Source of the DNA: CAG-826 sp964654155
Lineage (GTDB): Bacteria; Bacillota_I; Bacilli_A; RFN20; CAG-826
Direction of reading: 5' to 3'
DNA: 23,051 nucleotides
Assembly (NCBI GenBank): GCA_964654155.1
Contig: CAZZGL010000014.1
Span: 1 to 23,051 of the forward strand
Shown here in pieces: positions 7,686 through 14,769 of the stretch. The first letter of the stretch is position 1. The number at the start of each line of letters is the position of its first letter. Position numbers and translations under genes: made by a program. The notes beneath the pieces are model-generated. The model ran no database searches, was not told the DNA's origin, and saw nothing but the letters and a program-made list of their open reading frames with translations.

Positions 7686-7973
7686 ATGGAATGTTGTAAT
7701 AAGATTAAAGTTAGAACAGAAGAAGAAAAGAAACAATTAATAACAAGAATGAACAAAATAATTGGACAAATGAATGGAATTAATAAAATGATTCAAGAAG
7801 ATCGTTATTGTGATGATATTTTAATTCAATTGTCCGCTGCAGAAAAAGCCATAAGGAGTATTTCTAATTTACTTTTATCATCACATATGCATAGTTGCTT
7901 AATAGAAAACATTAAAAATGATAATTATGAGATTATTGATGAAGTTCTTGAATTATTTAAGAGGTTTCAATAA
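7686..7973 (+). CDS. csoR: CsoR-family copper-sensing repressor
   Basis: 95 aa, the normal length of this all-helical family. The Cu(I) triad of CsoR is complete: Cys42 (DRYCDD), His67 and Cys71 (HMHSC), matching the C-x(n)-H-xxx-C pattern that separates CsoR from formaldehyde- or persulfide-sensing relatives. The N-terminal MECC adds two more Cys. AGGAG lies eight bases before the ATG. The stop overlaps the copA start (TAATG), giving translational coupling. A CsoR-type operator in the promoter just upstream supports autoregulation: apo-CsoR represses, and Cu(I) releases it. Confidence 0.92.
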   Translation: MECCNKIKVRTEEEKKQLITRMNKIIGQMNGINKMIQEDRYCDDILIQLSAAEKAIRSISNLLLSSHMHSCLIENIKNDNYEIIDEVLELFKRFQ

Positions 7974-10447
7974 TGAAAGATAAGTTTTTAGTTGAAGGTA
8001 TGACATGTGCAGCGTGTCAAAGTCATGTTCAAAATGCTGTTTCAAAGGTAGATGGAGTAATAAATGTTAATGTTAATCTTCTTTCTAATTCAATGGAAGT
8101 AGAGTGGGATGAGAAAACCTGTTCTGTTTTAATAATTGAAGAAGCGGTAAAAAAAGCAGGATATAAAGCAACTTTGTTTAAAAACAAAAAAGAAGGAAAA
8201 AAGAAGGATAAAAAATTAATTGAATTAATTATAAGTTTTATTTTTCTTTTAATCTTAATGTATTTATCGATGGGGCATATGATAAATTTATCCTTACCAT
8301 CATTTTTAAGTGGTTTAGATAATGCTATGTGGCACGCATTAAGTCAATTATTATGTGTGATACCAATTATCATTATATATCGAAGATATTATATTTCCGG
8401 TTTTACAAAACTATTTAAAGGAAAACCGAATATGGATTCTTTAATTGCATTAGGTTCTTGTGCATCGTTGATTTATGGAATAGTTGCGATAGTTAGAATT
8501 GCTATGGGTTTAAACACAGGAAACATGGATTTAGTAACACATTATCACGAGAATTTATATTTTGAATCAGCAGGTATGATTTTAACTCTTGTATCTTTAG
8601 GAAAGTATTTTGAAAGTTTATCTAAGAAAAAGACTACTTCTGCAATAGAAAAGTTGATGGATTTAGCTCCTAAAACTGCAAGAGTTATTGAGAATAATAA
8701 AGAAAAAATTGTTCGAGTTGAAGATGTAAAAGTTGGAGATATTGTTTTAGTAAAAAAAGGTGAAGCGGTTCCTGTTGATGGAATAATTATTAAAGGTGTA
8801 GGTTCTTTTGATCAATCGACATTAACTGGTGAAAGCATTCCAGTGCAAAAAACAAAAAATGAAGAAGTGTTATCTTCTTCATTAGTAACAGCGGGAATTG
8901 TCTTTATAAAAGCGACTAAAGTTGGAGAAGATACTTCGATTGCATCTATTATTAGACTAGTTAATGAAGCAAGTAATTCAAAAGCGCCTATTTCAAAATT
9001 GGTTGATAAAGTCTCTAGTATTTTTGTTCCATCGATTATGGTAATATCTATTATAACTTTAATAGTAAATTTGTTATTTAAGAATACATTTGAAGAAGCG
9101 TTTAATTTTGCAATTTCTGTATTAGTTATTGCTTGTCCTTGTGCATTAGGATTAGCAACCCCTGTAGCAATTATGGTTGGAACTGGTAAAGGTGCAGAAT
9201 ACGGTATTTTATTTAAAAATGCTGAAATATTAGAAAAAGCTCATTCGATAAAAACGGTTGTGCTTGATAAAACTGGTACAATAACCGAGGGAAAACCGGA
9301 AGTTGTTGAAGTTATACATTATGTAAAAAGTGTAGATATAATTTCAATTGCGTATTCATTAGAACGATTATCTGAACATCCTCTTGCTTCGGCGGTTGTA
9401 AGTTACGCTGAAAAAGGATTCATCCCAACTCAACTTGATATTAAAGGTTTTAGTTCGATTGATGGAGTTGGAATTAAAGGAGAAATTGGTAATAAAACCT
9501 TTGTTATTGGTAATGAAAGGGTATTAGAATTTATTAATAATAAGAAAAAGGACATAAGTGAAGATATTAATAGATTATCATTTTTAGGAACTACACCAAT
9601 TATTATGATTGATGAAGAAGAAGTAATAGGTATTTTTGCAATTAAAGATAGAGTTAAACAAGGCGCGGTTAACGCAATTAAGCAATTAAAGAATAAAGGC
9701 ATAAGAGTAATAATGTTAACTGGTGATAATAAGATTACTGCATCAAAAATTGCTAAAGAAGTTGGAGTGGACCAAGTTATTGCGGAAGTTTATCCGACTG
9801 ATAAACAAAATGTTATTAATTTATTAAAGGAAAATGATAAAAATCTTGTTGCGATGGTTGGAGATGGTGTTAATGACGCTTTGGCTCTCATTAGTGCAGA
9901 TTTAGGTGTTTCGTTAGGTAACGCAACCGATATTGCAATTGAATCAAGTGATATTATCTTGTTAAGAAATGATTTAAATGATATTGTTACAATGATTGAG
10001 TTAAGTAAAAGAGTATTAACAGTTATTAAAGGTAATTTATTCTGGGCATTTATTTATAACTGTATTGGAGTAATTCTTGCTACTGGATTATTTTATTCCT
10101 CTTTTGGAATTAGATTAAATCCGATGATAGGTTCTTTAGCGATGAGTTTTTCAAGTGTATTCGTAGTATTAAATGCCTTAACAATATATTTATTTAAAGT
10201 AAAAAAAGTAAAAGAAAATGTTGTTGAAAACAAGGAGGAAACAAAAGTGAAAGAAATTATAATTAATGTTAATGGAATGATGTGTAATCATTGCAAAGCT
10301 CATGTTGAAAAAGCTTTATTAAATGTTGAAGGTGTAATTGAAGCTGAAGCAAATTTAGAAAAAAAGAATGTTACGATAAAATATAATGGTGATATTGAGC
10401 GTGAAACATTTATTTCGGCAATTGTCGAAGCGGGTTATGAGGCATAG
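7973..10447 (+). CDS. copA: Copper-exporting P1B-type ATPase with N- and C-terminal HMA domains
   Basis: 824 aa. An N-terminal heavy-metal domain (GMTCAAC, residues 9-15) is followed by eight membrane segments and the P-type core: TGE 285-287, the Cu-binding CPC 388-390, the phosphorylated D432 in DKTGT, SEHPL with H469, LTGDN and GDGVND 630-635. The TM7 YN and TM8 MSFSS ligands of Cu(I) pumps are present. The usual NDAPAL reads NDALAL. After TM8 a lysine-rich linker leads to a second HMA domain (GMMCNHC, 768-774). A complete ribosome site, AAGGAGG (10232-10238), precedes an in-frame GTG at 10247, so this domain may also be made separately as a CopZ-like protein. The last 268 bp recur at 11756-12023. 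Confidence 0.95.
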   Translation: MKDKFLVEGMTCAACQSHVQNAVSKVDGVINVNVNLLSNSMEVEWDEKTCSVLIIEEAVKKAGYKATLFKNKKEGKKKDKKLIELIISFIFLLILMYLSMGHMINLSLPSFLSGLDNAMWHALSQLLCVIPIIIIYRRYYISGFTKLFKGKPNMDSLIALGSCASLIYGIVAIVRIAMGLNTGNMDLVTHYHENLYFESAGMILTLVSLGKYFESLSKKKTTSAIEKLMDLAPKTARVIENNKEKIVRVEDVKVGDIVLVKKGEAVPVDGIIIKGVGSFDQSTLTGESIPVQKTKNEEVLSSSLVTAGIVFIKATKVGEDTSIASIIRLVNEASNSKAPISKLVDKVSSIFVPSIMVISIITLIVNLLFKNTFEEAFNFAISVLVIACPCALGLATPVAIMVGTGKGAEYGILFKNAEILEKAHSIKTVVLDKTGTITEGKPEVVEVIHYVKSVDIISIAYSLERLSEHPLASAVVSYAEKGFIPTQLDIKGFSSIDGVGIKGEIGNKTFVIGNERVLEFINNKKKDISEDINRLSFLGTTPIIMIDEEEVIGIFAIKDRVKQGAVNAIKQLKNKGIRVIMLTGDNKITASKIAKEVGVDQVIAEVYPTDKQNVINLLKENDKNLVAMVGDGVNDALALISADLGVSLGNATDIAIESSDIILLRNDLNDIVTMIELSKRVLTVIKGNLFWAFIYNCIGVILATGLFYSSFGIRLNPMIGSLAMSFSSVFVVLNALTIYLFKVKKVKENVVENKEETKVKEIIINVNGMMCNHCKAHVEKALLNVEGVIEAEANLEKKNVTIKYNGDIERETFISAIVEAGYEA

Positions 10448-10451
10448 TAAT
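10184..10451 (+). repeat. Direct repeat copy 1 (3' end of copA)
   Basis: 268 bp matching 11756-12023 with a constant offset of 1572, no gaps and four mismatches (10375, 10393, 10416, 10445), all in the last 77 bases. Looser similarity extends back to 10178. Confidence 0.97.
10247..10447 (+). CDS. Possible internal CopZ-like copper chaperone inside copA
   Basis: An in-frame GTG (codon 759 of copA) has AAGGAGG with an eight-base spacing, better than the sites of most genes here. Initiation there would yield a 66-aa free HMA protein with the metal motif MMCNHC, the size of CopZ. Making a copper chaperone from the copA message is known in E. coli, by frameshifting within the N-terminal domain; here the proposed route is internal initiation at the 3' end. 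Alternatively, copA and a former copZ became fused and the ribosome site is a relic. Confidence 0.5.
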   Translation: MKEIIINVNGMMCNHCKAHVEKALLNVEGVIEAEANLEKKNVTIKYNGDIERETFISAIVEAGYEA

Positions 10452-11755
10452 AGTTGATTAAATAGTTATATATTAAAGCTTGATCAGTACTAATATTAAG
10501 TAAAAAAAGCATAAGAATTTGAGAAATATTTAGTAAATGGTGAAATTATAATGTTATTGAGATAAGTTTAGGACTATGTTTACTTTTCTTCTATATATAA
10601 TTAAATTATAGTATTTCTGTTGAAAAAAACTTTATAGTTAAATTAATGATTTTTTCGATAAAAAATATTTTGATAACTAATAAAGTTTATTATCAGATTT
10701 AAATATTTGAAAGAAATACTAATATAATTATTGGAGGAAAAGAAATGTCAGATATTACAAATTATATAGATGATTTTAAAAAAATAATAAAAATAATTGA
10801 GCAATCTAGAACTCGTGCAATTAGGGCAGTTAATGCAGAAATGATTGAAATGTATTGGCAGATAGGAAAATATATTAGCGAAAAGACAAAATGTGATGGG
10901 TGGGGGAAAAGTGTAGTTCAAGAGTTTTCTAATTATTTAAAAAAATTATATCCTAATGTTAGTGGTTTTTCTGCACAGAATATATGGAGAATGAAGCAAT
11001 TTTATGAAACATATAATGATAATTTAAAACTCTCACCACTGGTGAGAGAAGTTACGTGGTCAAATAATTTATTAATTATGGCTAAATGTAAAACTGATGA
11101 AGAAAAAGAATTTTATTTTAAAATTTCTATTTTAAATGGATATGGGAAAAGGGAACTTGAACGACAAATAGATAGTATGTTATTTGAAAGGGAAAAAATA
11201 TCTACAATTAAACATGGAGATTTGATAAAAAAACACCCATTTGTTAGTGCCTTCAGAGATAGTTATATTTTTGAATTTTTGGATGTACCTTATGATTATA
11301 AAGAAAAAGATTTACGTAAATCTATTATTAAGAATCTAAAACAATTTATTTTAGAATTTGGTAGTGATTTTACATTTATTGGCGAAGAATATCGTATACA
11401 AGTAGGTAATATTGATTTTTTTATTGATCTTCTTTTTTATAATCGTGCGCTTTCTTGTCTTGTAGCTGTTGAATTAAAAGTTGGTAAATTTAAAATAGAA
11501 CATTTAGGACAATTAAATTTTTATCTAGAAGCATTAAATAGAAATCTTAAAAAAGAAAATGAAAACCCAAGTGTAGGATTGATTCTTTGCACATATAAAA
11601 ATGATTTGGTTGTAGAATATGCACTAAGTAATAGTCTTTCTTCCGCTATGGTGGCAGATTATACATTGAAACTTCCTGATAAAACCTTATTAAAAGAAAA
11701 ATTGCGTGAATTGTCAGTATTTATTAATAATGACGATTAATAATAGTTATTGACT
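10452..11755 (+). mobile_element. Putative nuclease-bearing insertion between duplicated copA 3' ends
   Basis: This 1304-bp stretch separates the two 268-bp repeats and splits what looks like an ancestral copA-hydrolase junction. It holds a 292-bp AT-rich leader (10452-10744; no gene seen, only the hairpin-like TGATAA…TTATCA at about 10672-10696) and one DUF1016-type nuclease gene. TAATAGTT occurs near both edges (10448-10455 and 11741-11748). There are no IS-type terminal inverted repeats and no transposase or integrase. A homing-like element or a single-crossover integration are the main options. Confidence 0.55.
10745..11740 (+). CDS. DUF1016/YhcG-type PD-(D/E)xK nuclease
   Basis: 331 aa, near the usual length. 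The N-terminal ~150 residues match the DUF1016 N domain (NAEMIEMYWQIGKYI, GFSAQNIWRMKQFYETY, LREVTWSNNL-like VREVTWSNNLLIM), probably DNA-binding. The C-terminal YhcG domain carries the nuclease core: D224/D228 in IDFFIDLLFY, E243-L-K245 in VAVELKVG, and Q256 in GQLNFYLEAL. GGAGG lies seven bases before the ATG. Relatives occur beside restriction systems and in mobile regions, and their cellular target is poorly known. Here it stands alone in a copper operon between two copies of the copA 3' end, which suggests that it, or the element that carries it, was inserted there. Confidence 0.9.
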   Translation: MSDITNYIDDFKKIIKIIEQSRTRAIRAVNAEMIEMYWQIGKYISEKTKCDGWGKSVVQEFSNYLKKLYPNVSGFSAQNIWRMKQFYETYNDNLKLSPLVREVTWSNNLLIMAKCKTDEEKEFYFKISILNGYGKRELERQIDSMLFEREKISTIKHGDLIKKHPFVSAFRDSYIFEFLDVPYDYKEKDLRKSIIKNLKQFILEFGSDFTFIGEEYRIQVGNIDFFIDLLFYNRALSCLVAVELKVGKFKIEHLGQLNFYLEALNRNLKKENENPSVGLILCTYKNDLVVEYALSNSLSSAMVADYTLKLPDKTLLKEKLRELSVFINNDD

Positions 11756-12023
11756 ATATATTTATTTAAAGTAAAAAAAGTAAAAGAAAATGTTGTTGAA
11801 AACAAGGAGGAAACAAAAGTGAAAGAAATTATAATTAATGTTAATGGAATGATGTGTAATCATTGCAAAGCTCATGTTGAAAAAGCTTTATTAAATGTTG
11901 AAGGTGTAATTGAAGCTGAAGCAAATTTAGAAAAAAAGAATGTTACCATAAAATATAATGGTGACATTGAGCGTGAAACATTTATTTTGGCAATTGTCGA
12001 AGCGGGTTATGAGGCACAGTAAT
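11756..12023 (+). repeat. Direct repeat copy 2 (3' end of copA)
   Basis: Second copy of the 268-bp repeat. It joins directly to the hydrolase gene through the TAATG overlap, which makes it the probable original downstream junction. Differences from copy 1 include TTG for TCG (Leu for Ser) and CAG for the TAG stop. Confidence 0.97.
11819..12022 (+). CDS. CopZ-like copper chaperone from the duplicated copA 3' end
   Basis: 67 aa starting at GTG 11819, with AAGGAGG at 11804-11810. The frame is also open upstream to about 11750, but without a ribosome site, so the GTG is preferred. It is a single HMA domain with GMMCNHC near the N-terminus and the usual length of CopZ, which carries Cu(I) to CopA in the cytoplasm. 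It may be a working gene or just the displaced old end of copA. The intact Cys pair, ribosome site and frame, with only four changes against copA, fit either a recent duplication or selection. Its stop overlaps the ATG of the next gene. Confidence 0.6.
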   Translation: MKEIIINVNGMMCNHCKAHVEKALLNVEGVIEAEANLEKKNVTIKYNGDIERETFILAIVEAGYEAQ

Positions 12024-12612
12024 GGCGAGACTTTTATATATAGGTCATGGTTCAGTACGGATTATTTCTTCTAATGGACAAGTATTATATTTAGATCCAT
12101 TTTTAGGAGAAGGGTATGATGTAGATGCAGATTATGTTTTAATAACGCATGAGCATTATGATCATACTGCGATTGATAGACTTAAATTAAAAGATAATAC
12201 AATTATAATTAGGTCTTTTGATATGATTACATCACAAGGCTATAGAAAAATTCAATTAGGTGATTATCAAGTTGAAGCAACAGAAGCGTATAATCAAAAT
12301 CATGATAAAAAAGAATGTGTAGGTTATTTAATTAAAGTAGACAATATCTTATTTTATTTTAGTGGAGATACCTCAACAACATCACAAATGGATTTGTTAA
12401 GTGAAAGAAATATCGATTATGCTTTCTTCTGTGGAGATGGAATATATAATATGAATATTGAGGAAGCATCATCATGTGCATTTAAGGTGAAAGCGAAGAA
12501 AAGTATTCCTTATCATTTATATCCTGATCATTTATTTGATGAAAAACTTGCAAATGAGTTTTTAGCGCCTAATAAATTAATTCTTTATCCTAATCAAGAA
12601 ATAAAACTATGA
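12022..12612 (+). CDS. MBL-fold metallo-hydrolase (UlaG/YtkL-like)
   Basis: 196 aa. The metallo-beta-lactamase metal motif HEHYDH is at residues 43-48, preceded by LDPF and followed by YFSGDTSTT (metal Asp) and PYHLYPDHLFD (C-terminal His). The short length and the N-terminal IGHGSVRI resemble the UlaG-like beta-lactamase subfamily. The substrate is unknown. The start overlaps the stop of the CopZ-like frame (TAATG), so it belonged to the copper operon before the nuclease insertion; distance from the copA promoter has since grown by about 1.57 kb. It ends in TGA, showing TGA is a stop in this organism. Confidence 0.85.
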   Translation: MARLLYIGHGSVRIISSNGQVLYLDPFLGEGYDVDADYVLITHEHYDHTAIDRLKLKDNTIIIRSFDMITSQGYRKIQLGDYQVEATEAYNQNHDKKECVGYLIKVDNILFYFSGDTSTTSQMDLLSERNIDYAFFCGDGIYNMNIEEASSCAFKVKAKKSIPYHLYPDHLFDEKLANEFLAPNKLILYPNQEIKL

Positions 12613-12623
12613 AATAGCAAAAT

Positions 12624-12652
12624 AAAAAGGGTACAAATTTGTACCCGTTTTT
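12624..12652. terminator. Bidirectional terminator between convergent genes
   Basis: GGGTACAAATTTGTACCC (12629-12646) is a perfect 18-bp palindrome flanked by As on the left and Ts on the right, so it can end transcription from both sides. Confidence 0.85.
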
Positions 12653-12667
12653 TATGAATGAATTTAA

Positions 12668-13135
12668 TTATTCGTGTAATTTGCCACAAACATCATCAAC
12701 GATGCTAACTGCACGACTTAAGAGTTCATAGCATTCATCACCGAGAGTATCTCCGCTGACAACTGCATCTAATGCAGCAGTGAATTCGTTATCGTTATCA
12801 ACATAGAAACGTAACCAACGATAAGCATAACACATGCTATTACAGAATTCATAAGCATCGCTAAGTTGGCTTGCATCAAATTTTTCAATTGAGAAAACAC
12901 GAAGGGCTAATGACAAACCATCATCATCAAAAATAAATGTGAATGTTAAACTATCGAAGTTATCACCTTTATAGTTGATATATACGATTGGTTTTTCATT
13001 ATGTAAATCATATTTAATTTTTTCTGAATCTAATTTTCTAACAAATGCATCTCTTGCTGAGAATCCATCAGTTACGCCTTTAAACTTAAAACCGCCACCG
13101 GTACTACTGCTGCCACTTGATTTTTTTCCAAACAT
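12668..13135 (-). CDS. Small acidic protein, possibly YbjN-like
   Basis: 155 aa. A low-complexity Gly/Ser N-terminus (FGKKSSGSSSTGGGF) precedes an alpha/beta domain with YINYKGDNFDSLTFTFIFDDDGLSLALRVFSI, then a helix containing CNSMCYAYRWLRFYVDNDNEF and an acidic C-terminal helix. The strand-turn-strand followed by the 'R-W-x-R-F-Y-V-D-x-D' pattern resembles YbjN/type III chaperone-like proteins; this is a weak call from pattern only. There is no signal peptide or membrane segment. AGGAG precedes the start, and a good sigma-A promoter lies upstream. It stands alone between convergent and divergent neighbours. Confidence 0.6.
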   Translation of the reverse strand: MFGKKSSGSSSTGGGFKFKGVTDGFSARDAFVRKLDSEKIKYDLHNEKPIVYINYKGDNFDSLTFTFIFDDDGLSLALRVFSIEKFDASQLSDAYEFCNSMCYAYRWLRFYVDNDNEFTAALDAVVSGDTLGDECYELLSRAVSIVDDVCGKLHE

Positions 13136-13169
13136 TTTAATAACACTCCTTTTCTTTGTTTATGTAATA

Positions 13170-13198
13170 AATATAACTTGTAATAAATGTAAAGTCAA
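13170..13198 (-). promoter_or_regulatory. Sigma-A promoter of the YbjN-like gene
   Basis: On the minus strand TTGACT (13198-13193) and TATATT (13175-13170) are spaced by 17 bases, giving a leader of about 27 bases. Confidence 0.7.
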
Positions 13199-13296
13199 GA
13201 AATTATATAAAAAATAAAAGAAAAGATTTTTAAAAAAATATGTTGTTTTTGTCATATTTTTACAATAAAAACTTATTATTTTATGAGGAAAAAATA

Positions 13297-13794
13297 ATGG
13301 AACAAGGTAATTTATATAGAGATTTATTGTTGTTTAGTAATTTATATCCTAACAGAACGGCAATAAAAAAGAAATTCTATCGATTAACATATCGTAAATT
13401 AATTAATAAAATTGATACAGTATCAAGTTATTTATATTCTTTAGGTTTAAAAAAAGGAAATTCTATTTTTATAGTTAGCGAATATAAAAAAGAAAATTTA
13501 ATACTTTTTTATGCTTCAATTAAATTAGGACTTGATATTAAAGAGATTGATAGAAAAGAAAAATATTTAATTGGGACATTTAAAAATAATAATAAAATGA
13601 TATGCATTATTAAAAATAAGCAATTTTTCTGTAGTAATTGTATTTATATCAAATGGAAAAGAATGTTTTTATCTTCAAATAACTATTATTTACCTATTTT
13701 AAATGGTAAAAATGAGATTGGTTTTTTTAATCTTGCTCATAATAAATTAATTATTGGCAAAAAAAGTTGTTTTTCTGCTAAATATTATTATTAA
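13297..13794 (+). CDS. Lone N-terminal fragment of an AMP-binding (acyl-CoA synthetase-like) enzyme
   Basis: 165 aa; full enzymes are about 500. Residues ~15-90 match the first subdomain of adenylate-forming enzymes: NLYPNRTAIKKKFYRLTYRKL, VSSYLYSLGLKKGNSIFIV, then LILFYASIKLGLDIKEID. The ATP-binding P-loop (S/T-G-T-T-G-x-P-K-G) is missing. The C-terminal part is Lys/Asn/Ile-rich and looks degenerate, with GFFNLAHNKLIIGKKSC about where the loop should be. No continuation is seen downstream in any frame. The ATG at 13297 has GAGGA nine bases upstream. It is either a decayed gene that happens to stay open or a small non-catalytic protein. Confidence 0.55.
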   Translation: MEQGNLYRDLLLFSNLYPNRTAIKKKFYRLTYRKLINKIDTVSSYLYSLGLKKGNSIFIVSEYKKENLILFYASIKLGLDIKEIDRKEKYLIGTFKNNNKMICIIKNKQFFCSNCIYIKWKRMFLSSNNYYLPILNGKNEIGFFNLAHNKLIIGKKSCFSAKYYY

Positions 13795-13814
13795 AGTTTA
13801 TGTTTTTTTTATTA

Positions 13815-13846
13815 TTGACTATGAATTTTATAAAAAAAGTTATATC
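13815..13846 (+). promoter_or_regulatory. Candidate promoter of the DUF1700/DUF4097 operon
   Basis: TTGACT (13815-13820) with TTATAT/TATATC at 13840-13846; the 19-20 base spacing is long. Just before the start, ATGT-GAA-ACAT (13870-13880) is a small inverted repeat. Confidence 0.4.
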
Positions 13847-13879
13847 ATTATTTATATAAATTACATGGATGTGAAACAT

Positions 13880-14767
13880 ATGAATAAATTAATTTTCTTT
13901 AAGTCGTTAGAAAAAGCTGTTAAAGAATTACCTTTAGATGATCAAAAACTGATTATCAAAGAATATGAATTCCGTTATCAACAAGAGAAAATAAAAGGAA
14001 TTAAGGACAAGGATATTATTGCTACTTTTGGTACTCCTGCGGAAATTATTGAAGCTTATTTAGCAAATAAAAATGAAGTTTTAGTGAATTTAAATACGGA
14101 ATTAACAACTTCAGACGATTCAACTGATTACGCTGTTGAATATGAAGCCGCTAAAGATGAGTTAATAACTGAAAAAGAAGAGAACAGTGAAAAAGAAGAT
14201 GCGGTTGTGGAAGTTAATCCGAATTTGGAAATAACACCTTTTGTTGAAGAAGTTATAGTCGTGGATGAAATTAAAGAGGAAGTAACTGAAGAAAATGAAA
14301 AAGCTGTCGAAGAAATAAAAGAAGAGACAATTTCAGAAGAAACAGTTGTAGAAGTTAATCCAAATTTAGAAATTGAAATCCCAGTTAAAGAAGAAACTGA
14401 AGTTAAAGAAAAAACGGAAGAGAAAGAAATAGATAAAAAGAAGAAAAGTCATAAAAAAATACCTATATTACTCATTCCTTTATGGCTTATACTAATTGTC
14501 ATAGTATTAGCGCTAGATCTATTAATAGGATTATTATATGTTCCTCTTGTTTTTGTGGGATTTGGAATTTTTCTTTTTGGTATTTATACCATAGTGGGAT
14601 CTATTATGTTATTTTTGTCCGTTAGTATATTTAATGGTTTGTTTCAAGCGGGTATCGGAGTCTTAATTATAATATTAAGTGTGGTATTTATTTCGTTAGT
14701 AAATCTTATGCTTAAAAGCACATGGAAGCTTCTTGGCAGAATGTTTAAAATGATGAGAGGTAAGTAG
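13880..14767 (+). CDS. DUF1700-family membrane protein (HAAS-type N-terminus)
   Basis: 295 aa. The ATG at 13880 is chosen because the true DUF1700 beginning (MNKLIFFKSLEKAVKELPLDD) starts there, with GGATGTG before it; an upstream extension is open but hydrophobic and unlike the family. Residues 1-65 form the helical HAAS domain (TFGTPAEIIEAY). Residues ~75-190 are a Glu/Lys/Val-rich linker holding two copies of VVEVNPNLEI. The C-terminal third has three to four membrane segments. In Bacillota this family usually pairs with a PadR regulator and a DUF4097 protein; the DUF4097 gene follows two bases after the stop, but no PadR gene is in view. Confidence 0.8.
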   Translation: MNKLIFFKSLEKAVKELPLDDQKLIIKEYEFRYQQEKIKGIKDKDIIATFGTPAEIIEAYLANKNEVLVNLNTELTTSDDSTDYAVEYEAAKDELITEKEENSEKEDAVVEVNPNLEITPFVEEVIVVDEIKEEVTEENEKAVEEIKEETISEETVVEVNPNLEIEIPVKEETEVKEKTEEKEIDKKKKSHKKIPILLIPLWLILIVIVLALDLLIGLLYVPLVFVGFGIFLFGIYTIVGSIMLFLSVSIFNGLFQAGIGVLIIILSVVFISLVNLMLKSTWKLLGRMFKMMRGK

Positions 14768-14769
14768 TT

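Noticed and set aside
9860..9895. CopA NDALAL in place of NDAPAL as evidence of a dead pump
   Set aside because: The catalytic GDGVND and all other core motifs are intact; the Pro position varies among P-type ATPases.
10672..10696. TGATAA…TTATCA hairpin in the leader of the nuclease gene
   Set aside because: No T run or conserved partner; could be chance in this AT-rich stretch, so it is only mentioned in the insertion entry.
12975..13217. Plus-strand frame opposite the YbjN-like gene
   Set aside because: It overlaps the coding part and promoter of the minus-strand gene, which has AGGAG and a 17-spaced promoter.
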